A stretch of 64,000 nt of DNA. Source: Primula veris. Taxonomy: Eukaryota > Streptophyta > Magnoliopsida > Ericales > Primulaceae. Of this stretch, positions 23,061 through 35,399 are shown piece by piece. Positions within the stretch are counted from its first letter, which is position 1; every line of letters begins with the position of its first letter. The DNA lies in assembly GCA_963682055.1 (NCBI GenBank), contig OY821749.1, positions 24,249,631 through 24,313,630 on the forward strand, given 5' to 3'. The notes under the pieces are model-generated. The model had not been told where the DNA came from. It was given only the letters and a program-made list of their open reading frames with translations, and searched no databases. A program made the translations under genes and the position numbers.

Positions 23061-24657
23061 AAAATTTTCTATTTTTTACCTTAAAATTACCAAATTTCGT
23101 AGATGACCATTTTATTTTTCCAAACAATATTACTAAAAAAAATATTTTATTACCCAATAGCCTTTATTTTAATTTCATATTTATTTTATACTATGTTGAA
23201 CATAAAAAAAACTTTATTTTTATATAACACCTTGTTTATTTTATCTTCTATTCGATATTTTATTCGATATTTTTTTATACCATGCACCTAAAAAATTATA
23301 CCGATTGCCCCACTGAAAAAGAGTATATAAATATTTTCCTAACATCCTCAACATGTAACACAATGGCTTTGCTAAAAAAGTATAGACGCTGTTTTTCTTA
23401 TGCGACTAGGAGCAATCATGTTGCTACGTGAAGAAAAAGCAAAATAGCAGTAGTCGAACCCGTATAAAGCCGTCGGTAATTGATTAAACAAGTCGCAAAC
23501 ATGAACACTAAATAGGATGCCGGTAGAAAAATACAGCCGCTATTCTAATCATCATTTGTTTTTAATTATGTGTTATAAAGTTAAGACACATTATATCATA
23601 TCCTTAAATGAACTTATTAATGGCGTTAAGGTTATCATAGTTAACTGCTTGTATATATAATAATGAATGGAAAAATCTTCTCAAAACTTGAATTTTGTGA
23701 CGTCCCCTTTATTTGTTCAAGTCTGTATTAAGTGTTGCGAAGGTAAAGATTACCATCTTATTTTATATTGTACTCAAAATACCCGTTGAGAACCATGATA
23801 TCATGTTAAACATGAAAAATCTTTTCAAAAGAAATTCTGCTAAAAGAATAAAAGATAGATAGTGATACTGATATCTATGTATATATCAACAGTATTTTGG
23901 TTGCATGCAAATAGTATAAATTTGTCGATATACAAACCAATTCAATTAAACTGGATTTTTATAGTTTTAGTTTACCCATCTTAAAAGTATAAAACAACAC
24001 TAGCTAATTAAGATTTTATAATTACTATTCAATTGTTTCCTTTCTGGAAAAATTAATTTGCAGTACTGTTTTCACTTTTGATGAGCTTTTCAAGGACAGG
24101 TTAAAGGTTACGAGAGGTCATGCTTACTATTTTAGGTAGGAAATTAACAAACTAGAGATCCAAAAGAATACTATTACTCCCACTAATTTAAACAGAGATC
24201 GATTAAATTATCGTTTTCTTCATATAAAAAGGTGTTAGGATAAATTTGGAACTCATTAAAAGCAACGTACGTACAATAATTTGTACACCTGACTTTACGA
24301 AAGGATTATTAGACTATGAGCTTAAATACAAACATGCATACGTACGTAATAGTCTTTCAACAAAACATAACCACACAGGTCATTGTTAACTTTAGTCTTT
24401 TCCGAACCAGCAAATTTAATAAGAACACGGAAGTTTAAGCGAAGATTATCGAAGTCGACGACACCCACATAGCTCCAAATTTTATGACTTTTTCAAAATT
24501 TATCATCTAATTTTACAAATGTTTATTAAAAATGTTCATTTGCCCCCCATAATCTATAATTTCATTTATCCTTAGTGATATAAAATCAGTTTGCACATCA
24601 GAAAAAACGTGTCCAGATTTTTAGGTTTAGTATGTACCTATATTATTAATAAAATCA
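23061..24657. other. intergenic, no gene recognised
   Basis: AT-rich. Around 23385-23545 a slightly GC-richer stretch (GCCGTCGGTAATTG) may be decayed transposon sequence. Nothing firm. Confidence 0.4.
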
Positions 24658-25816
24658 TGTTTTACCGTATAAGTTTAGATCATACCGAATAACAGAAGGA
24701 AACAGATGGCGGTTGTGATGGAATAGATTCGTCTCAACTCTTCTAACTTATTTATGAACTAGCAGCTTTCTCCTTGAAAATGGTGGACTCTTTCTCTCTC
24801 TAAACAATCTCGGAATATAGTTATGAAAACTTATTCTGCCAATAAAATGGGACGTGCTATATGTAGGATAAGGTAGAGACTTGCAGGCTGATTATGATAG
24901 AACTCTTAAAATGATTTCGTGCTATCATATCTCCTTAAAAACCGAGATATATACAATCAATTTAAATCGTGATTTATTTCACTAAACATCACGACTGATC
25001 TCTCTATCATAATCCGAATATCCAATTCATTCCAATTGTCAAACATGTTCATTATCTCCCCTAATCAGACTCATTTATTAAATTAAATCACACTTATTTA
25101 ATAAATGTATTATCCTTAAACTTGTCCGCTTAACTTATTTGTCGTGTCGGATTATAAATCCACATGCAGGGTTTACACGAACAAAACTTATAAGCTTCCT
25201 CAATGGAGTATTATCAATCCCTTACCGGACGTGTATTTATTTTATTACTAATAAACACTAATACGAATAATGCTGTCATCCAACTCATTAACTTTATTGA
25301 CTCGTGACAAATATTACCATGTATGAATCGAAATGACAAACACATTCATGCATGTCTAAATAGAAATATAGGAATTAAGAGCATAAACAATAACTATGAC
25401 CACGAGTTATAAATCATTTTGTCTAGTCAGTAATCAAATGATTATTTCGTAACAGTCCTGTTTAATACACACAAAATGTACTAGTAAATAAAGTTGGAAT
25501 TTATCCGTTCCCTGTAGTCAAGACAGACTTACTAAAACTACGTACTATAACTATATTGATGGTGTGTCCATTTCCATCTAAAGTTGTAAATATATAACTT
25601 ATATTATATTAGAACCAACAGTCTAATCTTTCGTGTGTAAACTCTACTCTACACACTAGATAATGTACTAAATAGAATAATAGACACTTATTTAGTCATT
25701 TAAACAATAATGATAAATAACAATTGCTTATATTATTCTCATTAAATAGATCAATTCAAAATATTATCAAATATAAATCGAAAAACAAGCATGTATTTTA
25801 CTATATTTTTGTAACA
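24658..25816 (-). mobile_element. possible degenerate solo LTR, 1159 bp
   Basis: Bounded by TGTTTTAC and GTAACA, short inverted LTR-like ends. The interior has LTR-like composition with a TATA-like ATATAGCACG on the minus strand near 24860. No clear target duplication flanks it and no second copy is in the window, so the call rests on ends and texture only. Confidence 0.35.
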
Positions 25817-26818
25817 CTTAATTCTACAAATTCTACACCCCATTTAGAGTACCTGGCTTCAGCTCATTATGTAATACCATAAGTGCATATTTACTTTTGG
25901 GGAACTAAGGCATGGTACATTTTGCGCACACTACAAATAAAGTTTGGGAAATATTGAGACGGAACTAGTGCATCTTAAGTATCTTACAAGTTAAAAAATG
26001 TACTAGTCCCACAAATTTTGCAATAGAAGGAAGCTATAGTACATCATTCTATTATATGCAACACGACAATATCCAAGTTATCAATACGTACAAAATTATC
26101 CAAGCTAAAGCGCACCCTCGATGAGTCATTTTTTAATTAACTGTAACTTTTTACTATATATGTACGTAGTTAAGTAAAATAAAACGTTCTTATTATAAAT
26201 GTACCGTACGTATATATCTTTCATCTAATCCAAACGGTGTGAAAATGTTTCAAGCTATTTATATATATATACTGGTAATCGTATCCCACATGTTGCGTGT
26301 ACGGTGCGTAATGCAATAAAAATATAGAAAATATGTATAGTTATGCTATAAATATGTGTATAATATAAAAAAAAACATAGTTTAAGATTTTAAAAAAAAA
26401 TTGTTTGTTAAAGAGTGATAAATAGTTTTATTAGTTTTTAATTTTTATATTTTTATAGGAGTATGACATTATTGTAATTAATATAAATGTGTATGTGTAT
26501 ATGTATTTTTGAAAAAAATTGGTTAAATTTGACAGACTCATTTGACTTGTGTTGACTTATTATAATAGAATCATATGGAAATAAAAAATAGACGGGATGA
26601 AATAATATAGGTTTGTAAGTTGTAACGGGTGCAGATAATATCAGCACAATCTAACTAGCTATATCTTAGCGTATATATGTTCCAAAATCAAATGTACGTT
26701 CACTATGAATATATAGAAGTTATACCATATGACTTTTAGCTTGCATTTACCAGCATAATCTGTTTTTATTTTTAGATTAAATGAACCAATAGATTAAAAG
26801 AGGCCTGATCCGGTATTT
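25817..26818. other. intergenic, no gene recognised
   Basis: AT-rich, with alternating TATA runs. The one short frame (26453-26647, minus) has no recognisable domain. Confidence 0.45.
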
Positions 26819-26835
26819 TAGAATGCCTAAACCTT

Positions 26836-26880
26836 TTTTTTTTTAAATGAATTGTGGGGGAAATCCCACATTTTTATTTA
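26836..26880 (-). mobile_element. 45-bp LINE 3'-end micro-insertion
   Basis: A 45-bp insert beginning with a T run (the poly(A) end in minus orientation), then the complement of a GTGGGATTTCCCCCACAAT tail. It is bracketed by a 17-bp target duplication, TAGAATGCCTAAACCTT, at 26819-26835 and 26881-26897. The same tail ends the LINE fragment at about 34890-34919. It is a severely 5'-truncated retrotransposition product. Confidence 0.88.
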
Positions 26881-27104
26881 TAGAATGCCTAAACCTTAAA
26901 TTTTGTTTGTTACTCGTTAAAAACACAAATAAAAAATAAATAAATATGAAATTGTAATTAAAGATATTTCAACTCATGATCTTATATGTAAACTACTAAA
27001 CTTATTTACTATTTGAGTTATTGTAACACATTATAAATAAATTGTTGTTTAATATTTTTATTTTAATTATTAATTATATTAAAAATGTAATAATGTGTTG
27101 CATG

Positions 27105-27540
27105 TAATTTTTTTTCCGAGTACATTACCAATGCCCAGACCTTACTCGATTTGGGCTTGTACCGCCCCTGAAAGAAGCAATGCTTCCGCCAAAAGGGCAA
27201 GAACAACAAACAAGCGAGATGAAGAAAACGCGACTAGTTACCCATAAATTTGGGGCTTAATCGTCAATTAATGACTATGAATCGATCCCTACGAGAGAAA
27301 ACTTTCCAAATTTATTCAAGTTGTTGACAACAAAAAATTCAACTAATTTAAACACATTTTCGGGACTCGAACACGTCCCTTCGTACGCTCTCTCCAAATC
27401 TAATAAACCGTCGATGCGAAAAGCGACCTTTCTAAACTCGCGGACACCGTCTTACCTTTGAAAAGATCCGAAGCCCACTTCACCAAGTTCTTCCACGATT
27501 TGCATGAACCTGGAAATCCCGACTGAGCACCCCCTTCCCC
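27105..27540 (-). pseudogene. probable LINE ORF2 3'-terminal fragment
   Basis: GC content rises sharply compared with the flanks. The minus strand, in broken frames, reads WASDLFKGK, then YxIWRERTKGR-like. That pattern resembles the region after the reverse transcriptase in plant L1-type LINEs. It then runs into a 3' tail and an A run (T run on + at about 27107-27116). Several frameshifts and stops. Assignment by motif memory only. Confidence 0.5.
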
Positions 27541-29025
27541 AATCTGATTAGCTATATATCTTAGTGTATATATGCATTATTTATATGAAATTATAAAATA
27601 TTTATTTTCAGAAAAGAAAGCTGCAAGATGACAAAATAAACAAGGAAAAACCACCAAGTAAACGCAAATACACTAATTAGCCAACAATTAATGACAAAAC
27701 GGGCAGACATATATAGTCCCTTTCATAGGGGGAGGCTAAGAGGGGACATGGGAGAATAATGAGTTGACAATTTACATTAAGCTGTTTTTGTAATAAAATT
27801 GACTATGGATTGAATTTGCATTATACATGGATTGAATTTGCACTATAGTGTTGCGTCAAATCTAATGTCTATAAGTGGAGACTATATGAATAGTTCCAAT
27901 GTGTACAGTGAAGATTATATGTATAGTTTCAGGTTTATGGCCTGATAGCCAGGGAGTGCTCTAGTGATCATATACCTAAGGTATTAATAAATTTTGAGAT
28001 TTCTAATTCCCAGCTTTAAATATTGAGAAGAAAAAAAACATATTGAGAGTTACAAGCTTAGACTACGAACTCCAAATATAAAGGTCTTCCTAGTATGTAA
28101 ATGTGATCGAATTATATGGATTTTCTCGTCAACGAGAACTTTTTGGAAACGGAAACTATATTTTAGTACAAATTTTGCGGTTTCAATTCTTTTTCGAGAT
28201 CAGGAACCAATGCTCTCGATGCTTCATATATTTTCTCTCCCTTTATCGTGCAATACTTGATGATGCTCGATTGGTATGTACGCATCTTAAAAACAAGACA
28301 AAAATACTTCCCCGGCATAGTACATATATACTTGAACAGTTATGTAGTATATCAGATCAGAATTTTCAAAGATACTGGAAATATGATTGTAATTTGATCG
28401 GAAATGATAAAAAAACAAACTGTTATTTTCATGCTTACTAATCTGTTATAGTTTTTTTTTAATACTAATTAGAAAGAAGTTTCAAATTTCAGACGGTTAC
28501 TAGGGAGTTTATTAACTGCTCCATCACAGTCATTGATCTGGACTACATGTCATGATCCTAATACATACGTTAATTTAATCATACGGTACACATAGATTTA
28601 ATCATATGGTTCTAATAATTCTGTAAAATACACATAATAAACGTAATTTTCCCAAATCACTCTCCGTTTCAATCTATGCCTAATTAAGGTTCATTCTCCT
28701 TTCACACAGAACTTGATCTTATCAAACGTAGGGTAATAACACTACAAGTTATAACATTACCCTTCAGTTTTGAATCTTAGCAAACTTCCTTCCAAATAAG
28801 AAACTAAAATGTGTATATAAAGCCGTATGATTTTTCATCTTAGTTTAAATACCAATTGAGACATTTCAAAAATAATTAATAAGACTAGGATTTTGCAAAT
28901 TAGCTGGGAAGTGCAATGGGTACCATATGAAAAATGAAAATTCAATTTTATGGGACCAAGGATTCCAGTTTTGATCCATATCTAGGTGAATAACATCGTT
29001 GGAGTTTTACCCAGGTAAGTGAAAC
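27541..29025. other. intergenic, no gene recognised
   Basis: AT-rich. A 112-codon frame at 28103-28441 has no recognisable domain, no introns to join and no codon bias, and I do not call it a gene. Confidence 0.45.
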
Positions 29026-29221
29026 ACAGTATTACGAAATTACATGCAATTTTGACCAGACAAGAACTTGTATCAAAATTGTCGGAATGAAAATTTTCAA
29101 TTATATTTTAAATTTTATGATTAGATTTATAAAAATTCATTTCGACAATTTTGATATAACCTATAAGTCGGTTAAAATTATACGTAGTTTTGTAATGGAT
29201 AATTAAATAAGAACAAAGTGA
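29026..29221. mobile_element. degenerate Stowaway-like MITE
   Basis: Contains the same inner inverted blocks as the intact element at 58712-58946 (ACGAAATTACATGCAATTTTG against AAATTATACGTAGTTTTGTA, and CAAAATTGTCGGAATGAAA against TTTCGACAATTTTGATA). The outer CTCCCTCCGT ends are worn to GTGAGTA-like sequence. Confidence 0.75.
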
Positions 29222-29816
29222 GTAGTCTATATAGAATTAACATTTCACTTATCAAACCTTTAGGTTTACATCTTTTAAATTTAAAAATCTAACTCAACAT
29301 GCTTATTAGCAGTGAAAAATTCGTCAGATTTGTATAGTTTGGAGCAAACTCATGATCTCTTGCTCTTTATCACCACTCTAACTTAAACAATATAAGAATT
29401 TGCTCTAAATAATTGACCATGTAACTCAACCTTTTTCGGGAGATCTTACATTTGTAATTAAAAAGTAATTTATCGAAAGACATTCTTGACCTTTAGTTCT
29501 AGGGTCAGAAAAGGTAAATGACAAGCCAACCTAGAATGTACGTACACACACATTCACCCACTATAACTTTTCAATATGTTTATTACTATTCCCACATTCT
29601 CCACTTAAATAAAATAATAATACAGTCGTAACTTGACAAACAAATACACACTCCTACATACACACACATAATAAACCAAAAATATATTTAAAAAAAATAC
29701 ACAGAGATAAAGCACAACCATCCCAAACAATTCCTTTTACCTGCTTTTCAAACCACTTTCAATAATAGAGCTGATCACTTTCTCTATCTCTCTCTTGATC
29801 ACCATTTTCTTCATCC

Positions 29817-31223
29817 ATGGATACTGCTCAATGGCCACAGGTAAAGACATAACTAAACTCCAAATCCACTCTTATCTTTATTGTAAATTTTGCTTTCTTA
29901 AAGCGTTATTTATGTGGATATAAGGCTTGCAAAGCCATCTTTTTCTTTAAACCTTTTTCCATTCACTTTACCACTTTTTTTTTCACTTTTTTTCCCTTAT
30001 GATTAATATTAGATAATAAAGGATGTCAGAGAAGATTATGTTTTTTTTAGTTGTGCCTGAGAGCTAATTTTCCTCTTTCTTCTTATTTTCATACATCTAA
30101 ATTTATTTTCTATTTTCTTAACTAGGGTTTTGATCTTCACTGATCTGTATGATCATGAAGCCCAGTCTTTTTTTAGGTGGGTGTGGGTAAATACTGGATA
30201 CTTCTATGAATCATGTTCTTACTTTTTATTTTTCTTGTATGCTTTTTAATCATATAAAACTTATGAATAAAATCAGAGATTTCCCTCGTTCATATAAAAA
30301 AAAAAAATACTTGCAATTGTTTTTTCCCTCTTTTTCCTTCATTTTTTTTAGTTTTTTGCCTTTTGTAGGAGGTGGTGGTGAAGCCAATGGAGGAGATATT
30401 GATACCAGTTAACAACAACAACAACAACAACAACAACACAACATGCTTAAACCCAAAGGGAAATAATGGAAATGATAACTCTTCAATTGAGAGAAAAATG
30501 AGGCCTCAAAGAGCACAAGCTGTGAATTGTCCAAGGTGCAACTCTACAAACACCAAGTTTTGCTATTACAACAACTATAGTCTCTCTCAACCAAGGTACT
30601 TTTGCAAGACTTGTAGAAGGTATTGGACTGAGGGTGGATCCCTTAGGAACATCCCTGTTGGTGGTGGTTCAAGAAAGAACAAAAAAACACCTTCTAATTC
30701 ATCTAATAATTCCTCAAACTCCTCAAAAAAGCCTCCCCATTTAGGTCCTAGTACTAACACTCTTGGTACTAATCATGATCTAAATCACAACCCTAAATTG
30801 CTTGACCAAGGGCAAGATCTTAACTTGGGTTATGATTTCAAAACTATTTCTCAGCTTATCCAAGTGCCCAATTTTGAAGACAATGACAATAAGTCTCATC
30901 TTTCAGCTTTAGAACTCATGAATGGAAATAGCAATAACTCATACATGACGGCTCCCGGTATGCCTATACATAACGATCATATGTATTCATCAGGGTTTTC
31001 TTCTTTGCCAACACTTAGTTTTTCTCTTGATGGGATTGGAAATAATGGCTATGGGAGTATACATGGGGTGGAAGAGAGTGATAATATTGGAAGGGTTTTG
31101 TTCCCATTTGAGGATTTAAAGCAAGGATCAAACACTAATGATCTTAATTTGGAGATTACTAGAGATCAGCAAGGGGATTCTACTGGCTACTGGAATGGAG
31201 TTTTAGGTGGTGGATCTTGGTAA
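29817..31223 (+). CDS. Dof zinc-finger transcription factor, 2 exons
   Basis: Plant-specific nuclear transcription factor; Dof domains bind AAAG core sites. Exon 1 (29817-29840) encodes only MDTAQWPQ. Exon 2 (30369-31223) continues [10 protein letters not shown], giving 292 aa in all. The MDTAQWPQE[IV]VVKP start and the [12 protein letters not shown] end are typical of the Dof group that includes Arabidopsis DOF2.4, DOF3.6 and DOF5.1. I do not assign an orthologue. The Dof domain spans about residues 58-112, with the CX2CX21CX2C zinc ligands at about C62, C65, C87 and C90, followed by the basic GGGSRKNKK tail. An (AAC)n tract encodes a poly-Asn run near residue 24. The rest is Asn/Ser-rich, as usual for this family. 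Starting at the exon 2 GTG would miss the conserved MDTAQWPQ, so the two-exon model is preferred. Confidence 0.95.
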
Positions 31224-33440
31224 AGAAAAGGTTATATATTTAAAAGACATCAAATATTAATTTACTGAAATGTTATTTACTTATGGGCTTCTCTATCATT
31301 TGTGAGTTTTAAATTTCCATTTTTCCTTTTTTTCATTGGGGGTTACTTGCGTTACTTCTAACTGATAGGATCTCTATCTTTCTCTTGAGAAATGTTTGTA
31401 AGTTTTAGGCTTAAGTGGAGGTGACTCGGGGACATGGAATGGAAGTGATCAAAAAACTAATGCCTGTATTTTTGAAGGGCAGTTAATAGTCTTCTTTTCT
31501 GGCTTGGTTGAAATGGTTTAATAGTATAATTAATGTTCAACTTTGTGTGGAGTATTTATTATCTTTTTAATTATTAATATAAATTCGATAGTGTTTATTT
31601 TCTGAAAGCTCAATATGTTACTTTCAAGTTTTAAGATTCTATCCTTCACTTTCTCTCTATTATTTCCGGTAAGCTGTGTGTTTCATTCAGGTTTGTCATC
31701 TGATTTGGGAAATAAATGATTGAAGAATATGAAGTAAAAATTGAAAAGTGGCTGATATATGTTCATAAAGCTTATAGCCAAAGAAAGAAAAAGGGGTGGT
31801 AATTGAACTCTCATGATCGCATTTCACATGGGTTGTGATCATAAAGTAGAACTTCATCATAAGCACGGCCTGTACACCTTACTTTTTATTTATTTTGTTT
31901 TGAAAAAGAATCTCTTGCTACAAATATTTTAGGTAATGGTTAAATAGACAATTACATTTTTGATAAACGTGTCAATATGGGGATATCTTTAATAATCTCT
32001 TTTTAGTGGAGTACTATTTTTCAGTTTAGTAAACTGGTACACACTAAGCGTCAAATCTTTTTCTTTAATCTAACTGCACGATTCATGATTAGAAACGATT
32101 ACTTACCATTATAAATATTCTCATTGGAAAACCATTAGTACAATCGCATTTTTTTCAGTGTATTACCAAATGACATTCGTTCAGAGCGTAAATAAAGCCA
32201 AGTCTCCCAAGTTTGAGAACTTGACATCCCGAGGAATTAAGGTTGGCAGCTAAGCAGGAAAGTAATAAATAAAAAATCATGTTATTGAAATTTGTCAGTA
32301 GGTCGTTTGCTTAATCGCTTTGCATATAACATAAAATGGGAAACTGACACTGTTAATGGACGTTAATATTTTCTATTATAACTAGTTAAGGGTTTTTTTG
32401 TTGTTGATAAAACTAGCTAAGGTTTGTAGGATCATGTTTCTTACTTTTGCTTTTCCAACAGAAACACTAGCGTATGCATCAAGCTGGAAAAATGAACACT
32501 AATTTCGAATAAACACGATCTAATAAACACTATCAAAATGAAACTATATCGCTCCTTAATTTGTCAAATGACGTTTGAGAAATTCAATAGTATCATCTAC
32601 TACGAAAAGGCAAGTACCTAGCACTGCTATATCAGTGATACTATTATTTTGTGTGTTACATCCAATTTTTTAATGGCAAGTTACTACGTCGTTAAGTGAG
32701 TACATAGTACTACTTTGAAATGTTATTTACCCTATAAGTTGGACCCTTCAAATATGTTTATTTGATTTTAGCATCCATCGTTAGATAATTAGACAAAAAA
32801 ATATTTTATTTGACAAATACGGTTAATAATACCAATAATAAAATTCCCCGGACCAAATTAGCAATTGCGCGTAGTAGAAAGTATTAAATATTTGTTTTCG
32901 TTAGTATAGAACACCAAGGTATATATATTGAACTTTAAGACTAAAAGACTTCAAATTAAAATCAAATGTTGTGTTAAGAACTTAAGACTAAAGACTAATT
33001 ATAGGTGCACAATTTCAACGAGTGATGATTGCGTCTGCTACCATCTCCCCATGCCTAGCATATATTTTATAGTTTCATAATAGTGCAAAGATTTGCCCAA
33101 GATTTGTGAAATGAATATATTGACAAGATGTCCTTTGAGTTTGGACCTACAAACATTCCCCTTGTCAAGTGTGTTCATCGAATAATCTTCATTTCTCACC
33201 AACTTTACAGAACTATTGTATTTAAAAATATTTAATTATCTCTACCTGGAACAGTTTTTTACTATAGTATTTAACCTCCGTAATAGCATACGCATCTCAG
33301 TTATCAAAACATTATTTTTATTAAAATTCGATGATTATGGTATAAAAAATAACATGTATCATAAATCCTATAAATTTCTTAAATTTAATAAAACACAAAA
33401 TCCACCTCATATATAAGAAATGCATATGATTTTCTAGATT
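31224..33440. other. Dof 3' flank and intergenic
   Basis: 3' UTR followed by AT-rich sequence. No gene, RNA or complete transposon recognised. Confidence 0.45.
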
Positions 33441-33448
33441 AATATTTC

Positions 33449-33580
33449 ATCCGTCCCTAAACAAATGTCCCCTACAAAAATACGTACAATTTTAATCGAT
33501 AATTTTTTCATATTTAAATTGCCGAAAAAAATTATTTTAAAAGTTAATCACGTAATTTATAGTTAAAACTATACGATCAA
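33449..33580. mobile_element. half of a Stowaway-like MITE
   Basis: CATCCGTCCCTAAACAAATG, AAAATACGTACAATTTTAAT and ATTGCCGAAAAAAATTATTT closely match the left half of the element at 14009-14239. The right half is missing, so it is truncated near 33580. Confidence 0.75.
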
Positions 33581-34349
33581 ACAACTAAGGATAGTCTAAA
33601 CAACTTTTACAAAAGAAAAGCACTACAAAACATGCCTGAGGCTACAATGAAAAAAATGCCAAAATTGACAGATTTGTAAAAATGAATAAGAAACCCTCCT
33701 AGGTAGGGGGAAGTATGCACCAAAATAAAAAATAAAAATTACTCATTACTTTAAATTCTCTCTAATTAATCATTTTGTAACAAGGCAGTTCACGATGAGA
33801 TGCGTAACGAGCTAAGCAGTACCATTTAACCAATAACTTAAGTTGTATGTATATATACCGCTAAAAGAGAGTTGGAATTTGCAATTAAGTTTGACTATTT
33901 AAGATGCAGCAAAACATACTAAAGAAATACTGAGAAGGTGGTCAAAAATTAATATATTTTAATGAACTTGCTTGATCAATCTCCTATCCCTAACAGGAAC
34001 CGCATCAGTCCTTTATATGACTCATTTACTTTAAATATTAGGATATTGTTTTAAAATTGTACACGCATCAGTTTTCTTATCCATTACCTTAAATTTACAT
34101 GAACTCAAATATTACTTAAATATAAGGGATAATATGTTCCCTTATAATTAAAATAATAATTTCTATCTATTACTTTTTTCTTTTATTCTCTCTCATTTAT
34201 TTATAGTTTTCACATATAAATTAATAAAATAACAAAAAGATGAGTTGTATAGTTTTGATAGAGAAATTGATAAAAAAAAACTGATAATTTGTATAAACCA
34301 AAACGTTTACTTATAAGTTGTAAAAATGTATTTTTTGCTTTAAATACGA

Positions 34350-34919
34350 GAAAACTTGTAAGTTATTTAATATTGTTACTCGACAAGGGGAAAATTCCAT
34401 GGAAGATCAGATTGAAGGTTATTAAAATCAAGCAATTAAAAATAGAAGAAGAAGGAAAATTGAAGATACAACATACCTTAAGAGAGGCTAATGGTATAGC
34501 AGATTTGCTAGCCAAACAAGCTCGAGAGCTTACAAATCCCATTTTCTCTGCCGAATTGAAGGACTTTCCCAAGGAGATAAAAGGGCTACTGGCGTCAGAC
34601 AAATCAGGTTTGACCAATCTCCGAATCGACATGGAAGAAAGAATATATAATCGTCTTATGGAGGCGATAATATAAGAAGGGAGAAGACATAGACTAAATG
34701 GGTTTTTCTTCGGCAGAAGCGTGGATAAAGATGATTTTCTTAAAGTTTTGTCCAAATTAGTCCCTCAAGTTTATTTACTTATGTTCCAAAGAGTTGTTTT
34801 AAATTTTGTAACAGCTAAGGCTTTAACTCGTAATGTTGTAAGGGGTTTTTTCCCCTCTCATCATTTATTTCTTATTAATGAAACAAAAAGGTGGGCTTCC
34901 CCCACAATTATTTAAAAAA
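34350..34919 (+). pseudogene. LINE 3' fragment with RNase H (RVT_3-like) end
   Basis: The reading frame through 34675 contains KIPWKIRLKVIKIKQL and LKIQHTLREANGIADLLAK, the last part of the RNase H-like domain common at the C terminus of plant L1-type LINEs (ending REANxxADxLAK). It is followed by about 240 bp of 3' tail and an A run at about 34912-34919. No reverse transcriptase precedes it, so it is a 5'-truncated copy. The tail GTGGGCTTCCCCCACAAT is shared with the 45-bp insert at 26836-26880. Confidence 0.78.
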
Positions 34920-34997
34920 ATTTAATGTTGTTGCTCTATTAAATTAATTTATGTTGAAAAAAATTGATAGAATTATATTAAAATATAGCAATATTTA

Positions 34998-35396
34998 GAG
35001 CATCCATAATAGTTGTGTTAATTTTAACAATATTAAGTTTGACACATCATTATTTAATTGCATGTTAAATGACACATATGTAACTTAAATTTAACCTTCA
35101 CATTAGTGTATTAACTTAACAAAGTTATCTAATTTTAATTAAAATTAATTATTAATTGAAATTTGATTAATTAGTTATTTTGTAAACCCAATAATATAGG
35201 TACTAAAATAGAAGTATTTGAAATATAGTTCACGTTTTAATTAATTGTATTTTGTCACGTCATTCATTAACAACATTAAAAATATTGTTATATTGCATCT
35301 ATAAAGATAACACATGATAACTAATGGAGAAAAAAAAATATTATTAACTAAGTATTTTAGTTAACAATAGAGATAACAAGACTATTGTAGATGCTC
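34998..35396. mobile_element. Tourist-like (PIF/Harbinger) MITE, 399 bp
   Basis: Inverted ends GAGCATCCATAATAGT and ACTATTGTAGATGCTC. Flanked by TTA on both sides (34995-34997 and 35397-35399), the 3-bp target duplication typical of PIF/Harbinger. Very AT-rich, no coding capacity. Confidence 0.85.
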
Positions 35397-35399
35397 TTA

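Noticed and set aside
28103..28441. 112-codon frame in the intergenic region
   Set aside because: No recognisable domain or exon partners. Composition matches the surrounding noncoding DNA.
30206..30412. 68-codon frame overlapping the start of Dof exon 2
   Set aside because: Runs out of the Dof intron in the wrong frame. The conserved MDTAQWPQ exon and the acceptor at 30368 define the gene.
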